64,000 bases of DNA, from assembly GCA_016703545.1 (NCBI GenBank), contig JADJBX010000007.1, positions 62,001-126,000 of the forward strand. Direction: 5' to 3'. This stretch comes from Candidatus Amarobacillus elongatus (GTDB lineage Bacteria > Chloroflexota > Dehalococcoidia > Tepidiformales > Tepidiformaceae). The position numbers and the translations under genes are program-made. Below are positions 54,079-62,488 of this stretch, piece after piece. How positions within the stretch are numbered: the stretch's first letter is position 1; every line of letters begins with the position of its first letter. The notes below the pieces were generated by a model. That model had not been told where the DNA came from and ran no database searches. It was given only the letters and a program-made list of their open reading frames with translations.

Positions 54079-54112
54079 GTCCATGGGTGCTGAGTGCTAA
54101 GTGCTGAGTGCC
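54071..54112. repeat. heptad array (AGTGCTG type) overlapping a stop codon
   Basis: AGTCCTG, AGTCCAT, GGGTGCT, GAGTGCT, AAGTGCT, GAGTGCC in a 7-nt register. The first unit contains the stop of the DinB-like gene, so the array grew into, or with, coding sequence. Confidence 0.85.
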
Positions 54113-54116
54113 GGGC

Positions 54117-55049
54117 CTACGCCCCGAGTTCACGCAGCGCTTCGCGGACTTCGGCGGCGCGTTCGACCGTCTCCTCCGGCGTGTCCTGCACGTGGATGAG
54201 GTTGATGTGGCGGGCGCCGGCCTCGACGTAGGGGGCGATGAAGTCGGCCACCTCGGCAGCCGTGCCGAAGGGGGTGTACCGCTCGAAGCGCTCGAACGGG
54301 AGCCGGTAGGTGGCGTGCATCCCCTCCGCCACGCGCTCGCGCGCTTCCTCGCTCCCCGGGCCCACGCTCGTCCAGAACTGCATGCCCGGCTCGATGGCGG
54401 CGGGATCCCGGCCGGCCGCGAGGGCGGCCTCGGCGATCATCTCCTGGGCCTGCACGAACCGCTCGACCGATTGCCAGATCCCCGTGTAACCATCGCCGTA
54501 ACGGCCGGCGCGAAGCAGCGCGGCGTCACTTCGTCCGCCCACGAACAGGGGCACGGGCCGGAGCGGCTTGGGGTAGACGGTCACGTCGTGGAGGTCGAAG
54601 TGGCGGCCTGCGAAGGTGACGTGGTCCTCCTCCCAGAGCCGCCGGAGCACCTGCAGCGCCTCGTTGGCGCGCGCACCCCGGTGCCTGGGGTCGACGCCGC
54701 AGCTCGCGAACTCGTGGGGGTCTTCGCCACCGATGCCGATGCCGAGCACGAGCCGCCCCATGCTGAGCTGGTCGATTTGCGCGCACTGCAGCGCGACGGG
54801 CACCGGGTGGCGCAACGGCAGCAGGTACACCGCCGTCTTCAGTTCGATGCGTTCGGTCACGGCGGCGATGGCCCCGAGCGTCACGAGGCCGTCGTTGCCG
54901 TAGCCGTGGAAGGTGACGTGGTCACCGGCGCAGACGCCATCGAGGCCGAGCGCCTCCGCCCGGCGCGCTGAGTCGAGCACCTGCTGGCCCGTCGTGCCCA
55001 CGCGCATGTCCCAGCCGCGGATCATCACGGAAACGGTCGGTGGGGTCAT
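54117..55049 (-). CDS. LLM-class flavin/F420-dependent oxidoreductase
   Basis: 310 aa, luciferase-like (bacterial LLM) TIM barrel. 'LGLDGVCAGDHVTFH', 'RIELKTAVYLLPLRHPVPVA', 'GRLVLGIGIGGE' and 'PLFVGGRSDAALLRAGRYGD' are the usual landmarks. Members use FMN or F420; 'GGRSDAALLR' is common in F420-type enzymes. Substrate unknown. Confidence 0.9.
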   Translation of the reverse strand: MTPPTVSVMIRGWDMRVGTTGQQVLDSARRAEALGLDGVCAGDHVTFHGYGNDGLVTLGAIAAVTERIELKTAVYLLPLRHPVPVALQCAQIDQLSMGRLVLGIGIGGEDPHEFASCGVDPRHRGARANEALQVLRRLWEEDHVTFAGRHFDLHDVTVYPKPLRPVPLFVGGRSDAALLRAGRYGDGYTGIWQSVERFVQAQEMIAEAALAAGRDPAAIEPGMQFWTSVGPGSEEARERVAEGMHATYRLPFERFERYTPFGTAAEVADFIAPYVEAGARHINLIHVQDTPEETVERAAEVREALRELGA

Positions 55050-55163
55050 CGGGGGCCTCCTGCGGGTTTCCCGCGAGTGTCCCCGAGCCGCGCTCGCGGG
55101 GAAAGGGGTGGGAGGCGGCGGTTTCCCGCGACCACCGGGCCCGTTCGCGGGGCCGCCGCCCGC

Positions 55164-55981
55164 TCAGCCGAGGTACCGGTTCAGCTCGCCCCCGGGGATG
55201 TTGGAATCGACGAACGAGAACGTCCCCTGCTCGCGCGCCTCGCGGGCGGCGGCGACGAGGCCCGTCACGGCCGCCTTCCAGAGCGACGTCGCGAGGCTGA
55301 TCCGCTTCACGCCCGCCGCCTCCAGTTCGGCCACCGAGAACGAGCGGCCGGGGATGCCGACCATGAAGTTGAACGGCTTCGAAAGGCTCGAACAGACCGC
55401 CTTCACGTCCTCCAGCGTGGGCAGCCCGGGCGCCATGAGGATGTCCGCGCCCGCCGCCTCGAACGCCTGCAAGCGCCGGGTGGTCTCGGCGAGATCCGCG
55501 CCCGGGCTGAGGTGGTTCTGCGTGCGGCCCGTGACCACGAAGCCGGTGCCCGTCGCGCGCGCGGCCTCGACGGCGGCGGCGACGCGCTCAACGGCGTGGT
55601 CGAAGCCATAGATCCCCGCGAGCGGTCAGGCGAGGCATCCTCGATGGAGGCGCCCGCCAGGCCGGTCGCGGCCGCCAGCCGGATGGTCTCCGCGGCCTCG
55701 GCGGCGCTGTCGAAGAAGCAGTTCTCCAGGTCGGCGGACACGGGCAGCGCCGTGTTCTCGACGATGAGCCGGGCGTGGTCGAGCGCTTCCTCGCGGGTCA
55801 CGTGGCCATCGCGGCGGCCGAGGGTACCGGCATGCGCGCCGCTCGACGTCGCGATGGCGGGGAACCCCAGCCCTTCGAGGATGCGCGCGGAGGCGCCATC
55901 CCACGCGTTCGCGATGACGAACGCGCCGGGGGCGGCGTGCAGCGCACGTAGGGTGGCGATCTTTTCGAGTTGCGTGGGCAT
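55164..55981 (-). CDS. isocitrate lyase/PEP mutase family protein, frameshifted
   Basis: About 273 aa. 'LPVSADLENCFF' (metal site), 'GASIEDAS' and 'GADILMAPGLPTLEDVKAV' identify the ICL/PEP-mutase superfamily, whose members cleave or form C-C or P-C bonds next to carboxylates; the branch (2-methylisocitrate lyase, oxaloacetase or carboxyvinyl-type) is unclear. As written, it is split at the CCCC 55614-55617, one base short; adding it joins 'SIEDASPDRS' to 'GIYGFDHAVERV'. Start ATG 55981. Confidence 0.82.
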
Positions 55982-56089
55982 GGCATGGGGACCTCGGGGT
56001 GGAGTGCGGCACCGCCGCCTGCGCGCCGATGCTACCTGCAACTCCTGACGCCCGGCACGGTCCACCTGTGACCGCTGGTGCGGCGGCGG

Positions 56090-56593
56090 CTATTGGGGCC
56101 GCGCCACCTCCACCGCTTCGTCCGCGGCGACCCTGTCCAGCCGCGAAATCACCGCCGTATGCGGGTAGTACGACAGCCGCACGCGGTCGCCTTCCCTTGA
56201 TCGGCCAGCGTGACGACGTCGCCCCGCAGAATCTGCCCCGGTGGTGAGGCGGATGTAGTGGCTCTTCATGACCAGCGAATCGCTGCGCGACCAGCGCCGC
56301 CCGACGGTGGCGACCGCGCTCACGGGCTCGCTGCGCAGGTCCAGCAGCGCCTGGATCGACTGGAAGCCGAAGAGCGCCGTGATGATGGCCAGCACGACCA
56401 CGAGGAACCAGGTGCCGCCGCTTTCGCCGCCGGTAATCACATCGAACAGGAAGAAGAGCGCCAGCCCAAGCCCGCCAAGAAACAGCGGCGTCCAGATCAC
56501 GGCCGAGCGAATGATGCCGTGGCGAACGGCGCGCGCGCGCACCTCGTCGGCGAGCAGCGGGTCGTCGGCCCAGTTGGGCGGGCGGCGGGTCAC
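56090..56593 (-). CDS. DUF3592-like two-TM protein, doubly frameshifted
   Basis: About 167 aa: two TM segments ('SAVIWTPLFLGGLGLALFFL', 'WFLVVVLAIITALFGF') and an outer or cytoplasmic beta-barrel-type domain. Residues about 112-127 are out of frame; the runs at 56236-56239 (one too many) and 56194-56196 (one too few) compensate each other, and the corrected text reads 'LTTGQILRGDVVTLADQ'. Its GTG start overlaps the LysM gene stop (GTGA). Confidence 0.6.
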   Translation of the reverse strand: MTRRPPNWADDPLLADEVRARAVRHGIIRSAVIWTPLFLGGLGLALFFLFDVITGGESGGTWFLVVVLAIITALFGFQSIQALLDLRSEPVSAVATVGRRWSRSDSLVMKSHYIRLTTGADSAGRRRHAGRSREGDRVRLSYYPHTAVISRLDRVAADEAVEVARPQ

Positions 56594-57141
56594 GGCGCGG
56601 GAATGGTGAGCACGGCGCCGATCTGCAGCGTCTCGGCGGTCACCCCGGGGTTGGCGGCTTGAAGGGCCGCGAGCGTCACGCCCTGGTTCGCGGCGATGCC
56701 CGAGAGCGTGTCGCCCGGCTGGACGGTGTAGCTCTTCGTGCCGCCCGTCGTGGGGCCGGGCGATGCCGTGCCCGCGGGACCGGCGGTCGCGGTGGCGGCC
56801 GTCCCCGACGCCGCGGGCGAGGCCGTCCGCGACGGCGTCGCGCCCGGCCGCGTGGGCGTCGCCGTCGCGAGGAACGAGGGCGTCGCCGTGGCCACGCTGC
56901 GCGCCGTGTCCTGTTCGTTCTTCGAAGCCGGCGGGCTGAACCAGAGGAAGAGGGCGACGAGTGACGCCGCCACCAGCGCCAGCAGCGACCCCCGGTAGAC
57001 GTTCCCGGATGGCGTCGCCGCCTCCGGCGCGAGGCAGCGCAGGCAAACGTCCTCGCCATGTTCGAGGCAGTACAGCCGGCCGCAGGTCGAGCACTCTTCC
57101 TCGGCCGGGCGGTTGCAGTAGTGGCAGCTCGCGGACGCCAT
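56590..57141 (-). CDS. LysM protein with N-terminal zinc fingers
   Basis: 183 aa. Cysteine pairs at the start ('CHYCNRPAEEECSTCGRLYC', 'GEDVCLRCLAPE') make a B-box or GATA-like zinc domain; then a TM ('LLALVAASLVALFLWF'), a Ser/Thr/Pro/Ala linker, and one LysM ('YTVQPGDTLSGIAANQG', 'LQIGAVLTIP') that binds peptidoglycan outside. It links a cytoplasmic zinc domain to the cell wall. I do not know its role. Start ATG 57141. Confidence 0.82.
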   Translation of the reverse strand: MASASCHYCNRPAEEECSTCGRLYCLEHGEDVCLRCLAPEAATPSGNVYRGSLLALVAASLVALFLWFSPPASKNEQDTARSVATATPSFLATATPTRPGATPSRTASPAASGTAATATAGPAGTASPGPTTGGTKSYTVQPGDTLSGIAANQGVTLAALQAANPGVTAETLQIGAVLTIPAP

Positions 57142-57209
57142 GCCGGTAGGGTAGAGGGGCGGGGCGCGAGGCGCACGCAAGGGGCCCTTCCCGCGCTAGA
57201 CTTGGAGGA

Positions 57210-58484
57210 ATGCGGGTAGCCCAGGTTTCGGCCCACACCAGCCCCCTCGCGCCCCTCGGCGGCCGCGAGACCGGCGGCATGAACGTCTACGTGCTCGAAC
57301 TGTCGCGCGAGCTCGCGGCCCTCGGCTACGAAGTCGATATGATCACCCGCCTCGATGGAGACCTCCCCCGCGTCGAGCAGGTCGAACGGAACCTGCGCAT
57401 CGTCCGCATCCCCGCGGGGCCGGCCGCACCGGTCGAAAAAGAAGCGATCGCGGCGAGCCTCGGGGAGTTCACGGACGAACTCCTGCGCTTCACCCAGCGC
57501 GAGGGCAGGGGCTACGACATCGTCCACAGCCACTACTGGCAGAGCGGCCGCCCCGGGGGCGTGCTCGCGCGGCGGCTGCGCGTGCCGCACGCCGTCATGT
57601 TCCACACCCTCGGCGAAGTGAAGAACCGCGCCCGCATCACCGAAGAGGAACCGAAGGACCGCATCCGGGCCGAGCGCGGCATCGCCCGGCGCGCCGACGC
57701 CATCGTCACCGCGAGCCCGCACGAGCGGCAGCTCCTCGAGATGTACTACGGCGCCGACCCCGCCCGCATGCGCACCATCCCCTGCGGCGTCGACCTCAAC
57801 CTCTTCCAGCCCCTCGAACGGGACGACTGCCGCGCACAGCTCGGCCTGCCGCCGAACGCGCCCGTGCTCCTCTGGGTTGGCCGCCTGGAGAAGCTGAAGG
57901 GCGTCGACATCCTCATCTCCGCGCTCGCCGAACTGGAGGAGCCGGACGTGACGCTGCTGATCGTCGGCGGCGACGACCGTGCGGCCGCGCTCAAGGGCGA
58001 ACTGCAGCGCCAGGCGGAGGCCGCCGGGGTTGCCGCGAACGTGCGCTTCGAGGGGCCCGTCGCCCACGACCGCCTGCCCCTGTACTACAGCGCCGCCGAC
58101 ATCTGCGTGGTGCCGAGCTACTACGAAAGCTTCGGCCTCGTCGCCGTCGAGGCGATGGCCTGCGGCACGCCCGTGGTCGCCTCACGCGTGGGCGGGCTCG
58201 TTTCGACCGTAATCGAGGGCGTCACCGGCTACCTCATCCCCTGGCGCTGTCCCGAGCCGTTCGCGGAGAAGCTCGAAGTGCTGCTGCACAACCCGGAGCT
58301 GCGCGCGAACTTCAGCCGCGCGGCGCGCACTTCCGTCGAGCGGTTCCGGTGGCGAAACATCGCGCTCCAGGTCGCGGGCATGTACGACGAAGCCATCGCC
58401 CGGCGCCGATCGCGGCTGCGGCCCAACGAGGGCGCGGGCTTCGGCAAGGAAGCGTACGAAGCGGCGGTCCTCGCCGGCCGCTGA
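57210..58484 (+). CDS. GT4-family glycosyltransferase
   Basis: 424 aa GT-B enzyme. The glycine-rich donor loop 'GGRETGGMNVYVLELSREL' lies at the N-terminus, and 'VVPSYYESFGLVAVEAMACG' holds the E-x7-E signature of GT4. It resembles MshA/sucrose-phosphate-synthase-type enzymes that transfer sugars to small acceptors; whether it makes mycothiol, sucrose or glycolipid is open. The DinB-like proteins in the window could use a low-molecular thiol, which makes MshA attractive, but the evidence is weak. Confidence 0.9.
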   Translation: MRVAQVSAHTSPLAPLGGRETGGMNVYVLELSRELAALGYEVDMITRLDGDLPRVEQVERNLRIVRIPAGPAAPVEKEAIAASLGEFTDELLRFTQREGRGYDIVHSHYWQSGRPGGVLARRLRVPHAVMFHTLGEVKNRARITEEEPKDRIRAERGIARRADAIVTASPHERQLLEMYYGADPARMRTIPCGVDLNLFQPLERDDCRAQLGLPPNAPVLLWVGRLEKLKGVDILISALAELEEPDVTLLIVGGDDRAAALKGELQRQAEAAGVAANVRFEGPVAHDRLPLYYSAADICVVPSYYESFGLVAVEAMACGTPVVASRVGGLVSTVIEGVTGYLIPWRCPEPFAEKLEVLLHNPELRANFSRAARTSVERFRWRNIALQVAGMYDEAIARRRSRLRPNEGAGFGKEAYEAAVLAGR

Positions 58485-59610
58485 CCCACCCGCGCCTCAA
58501 CCTGCCTGCGTCGAATGCCCCGGGCGTCAGCTCCGGCGCGCGCGTGATGGTGCCCCCGCCGAGCAGCTGTTCGCCGTCGTACAGCGCCAGCGTCTGCCCC
58601 GGCGTGAGGGCGCGCTGGCGGCGTTCAAACCGCACCACGCCGCTATCGCCCTCGATCTCCGTCAGCGTCGCCGCCGCGGGCTCGGCCTTATAGCGCGCCT
58701 TCGCCTGCAGGGCCGTGCCGGGCGCGGGCGGCTCGCCCGCGGTCCATCGCGCCTCCGCGAACTCCACGGTATCGGCGAACAGGTCCTCCTCGGGCCCGAT
58801 GGTGACGATGTTGCGGGCGGGGTCGATGTCCGTGACGTAGCGCGCTTCGCCCACGGCGATGCCAAGCCCCTTGCGCTGCCCGATCGTGTAGGCGGCGACG
58901 CCCCGGTGCTCGCCGATGACGTCGCCCTCGGGGGTGCGCAGCTCGCCCGGGGCGAGCGTCGCGTGCTGCTCCATGAAGGCGCGGTAGTCGTTCCCCGGTA
59001 CGAAGCAGATTTCGAAACTGTCGGGCTTGGCGGCGGTGTCGAGGCCCAGGCGCCGCGCCTCGGCCCGCACCTCGTCCTTCGTCAGCTCGCCCACGGGCAG
59101 CTTCAGCCGCGCGAGCTGCTCCTGCTGGAGCATGTACAGCACGTACGACTGGTCCTTCGCGCCATCGACCGCGCGCAGGAGTTCGAACCGCCCGCCGCCG
59201 CCCTCGCGCACCCGCGCGTAGTGGCCGGTGGCGATGTACTCCGCGTCGAAGGCGGGAAGGCGGTCGAGCAGTGCGCGGTACTTGATGTGCTCGTTGCAGC
59301 GCACGCAGGGGTTCGGGGTGCGGCCGGCCGCGTACTGCGCGATGAAGTCATCGACGACGGTCTCGCGGAAGCGCTCCTCGAAGTTCATGACGTAGTGGCG
59401 GATGCCGAGCTGGCCGGCGACGCGCCGGGCGTCGTCGATGTCCTCGACGCTGCAGCACTGCTGCTTGCCGCTGAGCTCCTGGGGGCGGGTTTCGGTCCAG
59501 AGGCGCATGGTGACGCCGATGACCTCGAACCCCCGGGCGGCCAGGAGCGCGGCGGCGACGGAGCTGTCGACGCCGCCGGACATGCCAACGACCACACGAG
59601 GGGCATTCAT
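58312..59610 (-). CDS. mnmA: tRNA 2-thiouridylase
   Basis: 'VVGMSGGVDSSVAAALL' is the PP-loop that binds ATP; 'PNPCVRCNEHIKY' holds the first catalytic Cys and 'FEICFVPGNDY' the second; 'DGAKDQSYVLYML' and 'EHRGVAAYTIGQRKGL' are further MnmA signatures. It thiolates U34 of tRNA-Lys/Glu/Gln. The frame is open to 58312, well inside the converging glycosyltransferase; the family usually ends soon after 'LLGGGTITRA', near 58490, so the tail may come from another small indel. ATG 59610. Confidence 0.9.
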   Translation of the reverse strand: MNAPRVVVGMSGGVDSSVAAALLAARGFEVIGVTMRLWTETRPQELSGKQQCCSVEDIDDARRVAGQLGIRHYVMNFEERFRETVVDDFIAQYAAGRTPNPCVRCNEHIKYRALLDRLPAFDAEYIATGHYARVREGGGGRFELLRAVDGAKDQSYVLYMLQQEQLARLKLPVGELTKDEVRAEARRLGLDTAAKPDSFEICFVPGNDYRAFMEQHATLAPGELRTPEGDVIGEHRGVAAYTIGQRKGLGIAVGEARYVTDIDPARNIVTIGPEEDLFADTVEFAEARWTAGEPPAPGTALQAKARYKAEPAAATLTEIEGDSGVVRFERRQRALTPGQTLALYDGEQLLGGGTITRAPELTPGAFDAGRLRRGWVSGRRGPPLRTLPCRSPRPRWAAAAIGAGRWLRRTCPRPGARCFATGTARRKCAPRG

Positions 59611-59680
59611 GGGTGTGCTACCATCTCCGGGCGCGGGCGGCCGCGCGCATCGCATTGGGGCCGCCAGGAGTTAAGGACAG

Positions 59681-60028
59681 CTGGATTCGGAAACCCTCGC
59701 CAATCGCGCCGTGAACATCCTGTCGGAGCACTCGGCGCTCGACCTCGCCCTGGTGGACATCTCGAAGACCGCGACGTTCACGGACTACTTCGTCATCGCC
59801 ACGGCCCAATCGCCTCTCCAGTTTAATGCGCTGACGGAGTACCTGGAAAAGGAGCTCGCGCCGGAGGCGGTGCGCCTGCGCCACCGCGAGGGCTCGCCCG
59901 ATAGCGGGTGGGTGCTGCTGGATTTCGGCGACATCATCGTGCACCTGTTCTCACCCGAAAAGCGGGCGTACTACCGGCTGGAGGACCTCTGGGGCCGGAC
60001 AAGCCAGGTGGTACGGTTCACCGGCTGA
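59681..60028 (+). CDS. rsfS: ribosomal silencing factor RsfS
   Basis: 115 aa. 'LDSETLANRAVNILSEH' aligns with the family's usual first helix, and 'ALVDISKTATFTDYFVIATA' and 'SGWVLLDFGDIIVHLFS' are its hallmarks. RsfS binds uL14 and blocks subunit joining in stationary phase. No ATG lies in frame after the stop at 59672-59674; CTG 59681 (behind AGGAG and AAGGA) would supply the full N-terminus, whereas GTG 59711 would cut off the helix. I favour CTG. Confidence 0.85.
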   Translation: MDSETLANRAVNILSEHSALDLALVDISKTATFTDYFVIATAQSPLQFNALTEYLEKELAPEAVRLRHREGSPDSGWVLLDFGDIIVHLFSPEKRAYYRLEDLWGRTSQVVRFTG

Positions 60029-60187
60029 GACGCGTCAGCGCATGTTTTCGGTCTTTCGCGTGAAATATCGTTTCAACTGCCATCCGCCGCTTGCACCGAT
60101 ATCTTAGCGAATGCTAAAACTCTCCCGAGGCCGCCGCTGGATGTCGTGTCCGCTCCACACATCCGCGCGGCCTCTAACAATCCATCG

Positions 60188-60215
60188 ACAGGCCGTCCCG
60201 CCGGGGGCGGCCTGT
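60188..60215 (+). terminator. terminator hairpin
   Basis: ACAGGCCG and CGGCCTGT arms with inner G/C bases, followed by TCCGTTT. It lies 160 nt beyond rsfS. The space 60029-60317 shows no gene otherwise. Confidence 0.6.
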
Positions 60216-60258
60216 TCCGTTTCCCGGCCCAGGGTGCGCCATCGACTTCAAACGCAAA

Positions 60259-60296
60259 CGCGCCCGGCAATCCCTCCAGGGAGGGACGCGGGCGCG
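60259..60296 (-). terminator. terminator of the 58-aa gene
   Basis: Outer arms CGCGCCCG/CGGGCGCG and an inner stem TCCCTCC/GGAGGGA; on the minus strand it is followed by a T-rich run. Located 22 nt past the stop. Confidence 0.65.
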
Positions 60297-60317
60297 CTGG
60301 TTCAACCCCCGGAGGGG

Positions 60318-60494
60318 TTATTCGCTGATCGAAAGCAGGTTCGAGCGGCGCGGCTTCTCGGCCAGCTGAACCTTCATGTGCCGCACTTCCGCCTCGAGCC
60401 TGTCGAGCTTGCGGAACATGTGCCACTGGCGGCGATAGTGTTCGGCGACCTCGTCCACGGGCGGGATCATCAGGTCGTAGAGAACGTTGTCCAT
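60318..60494 (-). CDS. 58-aa coiled-coil protein
   Basis: ATG 60494 follows GAGGAGG. 'RRQWHMFRKLDRLEAEVRHM' has a heptad pattern of hydrophobics for a short coiled coil. A clear RBS and terminator frame it. Function unknown. Confidence 0.6.
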   Translation of the reverse strand: MDNVLYDLMIPPVDEVAEHYRRQWHMFRKLDRLEAEVRHMKVQLAEKPRRSNLLSISE

Positions 60495-60687
60495 GGTGTC
60501 GTTCCTCCTCTGGTTGGTTCCCCTGCATCCACCGTGCCCGTGAATGGGTGCCCGGGTCAATGCATTTAGCGATGGATGTATAACTGCCCGCCATAGGACC
60601 TCTCTATGACGTGAGCGTGAGAGTTGCCACATTTCTCCCCGCGCGCGCCTCATGCGCGGACCGCTCGAACCCACGGAACGAAGGCCG

Positions 60688-61230
60688 TCAGCCGCCCCAG
60701 GTGGTCATGATCCCGCCGGGCGCCGGCAACCCCATGCGGCGCAGCCAGTCGCGAATGGCGAACTCGGACGACGAGAACGAGAGCGTGTCCCACGGGGTCT
60801 CGCCCGGGCGGAACCAGCGCACTTCCTGTGTCTCGTGCCCGGCCGCCCCTTCGTTCAGCGCCTCCGCTTCGAAGGCGATCACCACGAGGTTGTTCACGAC
60901 CGGCGTGTAGACGCCGAGCAGGCGCAGTTCGCCGCTCTCCACGAGCGCCTCCTCGCGCAGCTCGCGCGCGGCTGCCTGGGCGGGGCTTTCGCCGAGCTCC
61001 ATGAAGCCGCCGGGGACCTGCCAGAACCCCCGCCGCGGTTCGATATCGCGCCGCACGAGCAGGAAGCGGCCCTCACGCACGGGAAGGGCGGCGGCGCAGG
61101 GGCGCGGATGCAGCCGGTGTTCGAAGCCGCACGCGGGGCATTCGCGGTGGCCATCGCGCGGGGCCGAGACGGTGAGCTCGCCACACGCCATGCAGAACCG
61201 CGAACCATGGTGAGGGTGTGGGTGGTGCAC
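60688..61230 (-). CDS. Nudix hydrolase with zinc-ribbon N-terminus
   Basis: 180 aa. N-terminal zinc ribbon 'CMACGE...CPACGFE' and a full Nudix box, 'GGFMELGESPAQAAARELRE' then 'EALVESG'. This is the architecture of NudC-type NADH pyrophosphatase/decapping relatives and similar Nudix proteins. The start is GTG 61230, giving a His-rich N-terminus ('MHHPHPHHGS'). Confidence 0.88.
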   Translation of the reverse strand: MHHPHPHHGSRFCMACGELTVSAPRDGHRECPACGFEHRLHPRPCAAALPVREGRFLLVRRDIEPRRGFWQVPGGFMELGESPAQAAARELREEALVESGELRLLGVYTPVVNNLVVIAFEAEALNEGAAGHETQEVRWFRPGETPWDTLSFSSSEFAIRDWLRRMGLPAPGGIMTTWGG

Positions 61231-61273
61231 GGGATCGAGTGTAGCGGGCTCGCCCCCGCCGCCGTCATCCGGA

Positions 61274-62341
61274 TCAGCCCGCGACGTACACGACCTTGCA
61301 GTCGCTCGGCGCCGCGAGGGCCATGAACGCGGCCGGGAGCTCGTCCAGCGTGACGGTGCGCGTGACCAGCGGGCGCGGGTCCACCCGGCCGCTCGCGATC
61401 GCCGCGAGTGCTTCGCCGAATTCGGGCGCGGTGTAGCCCAGCACGAACTGCAGCATCAGCTGCTTCGTCACGCCGAGGCTGGGGGTGATGCGATCCTCTT
61501 CCATGCACACGCCGACAACCACGACGCGCCCGTGGGGCCGCACGAGCCGCATCGCCTCCTGCAGCGTCCCGGGAACACCGACGCATTCGAACACGACCGG
61601 CGGCGCGGCCACCGCCGCCCCGGACATATACCCCGCCAGCGGCGCGGCCCCGGCTTCGGGGGCAGGCAGCGCCTCCGCCAGTGCGGCCGCGAGCGGCTCG
61701 GCCGTAGGGTCCATCACGGCGTCGGCGCCCAGCGCGCGCGCCAACGCCCGCCGCTCGGGCGCGGGGTCGCTGACGGCGACGAAGCGGACGGCCACCTCCT
61801 TCAGCCAGAGCAGCGTCATGAGCCCAATCGGTCCCGCGCCCATCACGAGCGCCGGTTCGCCGGGCTGGATGCGGGATTCGCGCACGGCGTGCAGGCCGAC
61901 CGCGCAGGGCTCGGTCGTGGCGGCGGTCGCGTCGTCCAGCCCCTCGGGAACGGGCAGGCAGAGCGCGGCCGAGAGCAGGATGGATTCGCCGTACGCCCCC
62001 GGCGCCCGCGGGTTGTAGCCGATCGCGAGCATGCCGCCCGGGGCCGCGGCGTCGATGAGCACGGGCATGCAGGTCACGCGGGCGCCGGGTGCGAAGGCGT
62101 CGACGCCGTCGCCAACCTCGATCACCTCCGCGACGAATTCGTGCCCCATCACAATCCCGGCCTGCGAAAGGCTCGCGCCGCCGGCGGCGCCCGTCATCTG
62201 GTCGATGTGCCGCGCCGCGTGGAGGTCGCTGCCGCAGATGCCGCAGGCGAGGACGCGCGCCAGCAGCTGGCCCGGTCCCGGGCGGGGCAACGCCACCTCC
62301 TCGATGGCCAGGTCCGTCCCGCGAAGCACCATCGCGCGCAT
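61274..62341 (-). CDS. zinc-dependent alcohol dehydrogenase family protein
   Basis: 355 aa MDR. 'ACGICGSDLHAARH' has the catalytic Cys and 'GIVMGHEFVAEVIE' the His/Glu pair; the nucleotide site is 'ALVMGAGPIGLMTLL'. The lobe with four cysteines that binds structural zinc is missing (the segment reads 'LIDAAAPGGMLAIGYN'). The substrate is unclear; related enzymes act on polyols or threonine. Confidence 0.88.
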   Translation of the reverse strand: MRAMVLRGTDLAIEEVALPRPGPGQLLARVLACGICGSDLHAARHIDQMTGAAGGASLSQAGIVMGHEFVAEVIEVGDGVDAFAPGARVTCMPVLIDAAAPGGMLAIGYNPRAPGAYGESILLSAALCLPVPEGLDDATAATTEPCAVGLHAVRESRIQPGEPALVMGAGPIGLMTLLWLKEVAVRFVAVSDPAPERRALARALGADAVMDPTAEPLAAALAEALPAPEAGAAPLAGYMSGAAVAAPPVVFECVGVPGTLQEAMRLVRPHGRVVVVGVCMEEDRITPSLGVTKQLMLQFVLGYTAPEFGEALAAIASGRVDPRPLVTRTVTLDELPAAFMALAAPSDCKVVYVAG

Positions 62342-62488
62342 GCCGCCTCCTCGCGGGGGCGTGGGTTGCCGCCGCGAGCGGAGTCTGGATCAGGCGGCTC
62401 CGCCGCGCCACCCGCGCACCCCCGAGATTCGCCACAAAACGGGCATTGCCTCTTGCCGCGGGACCTCCGCGTGGTGAAGATCACGGGT

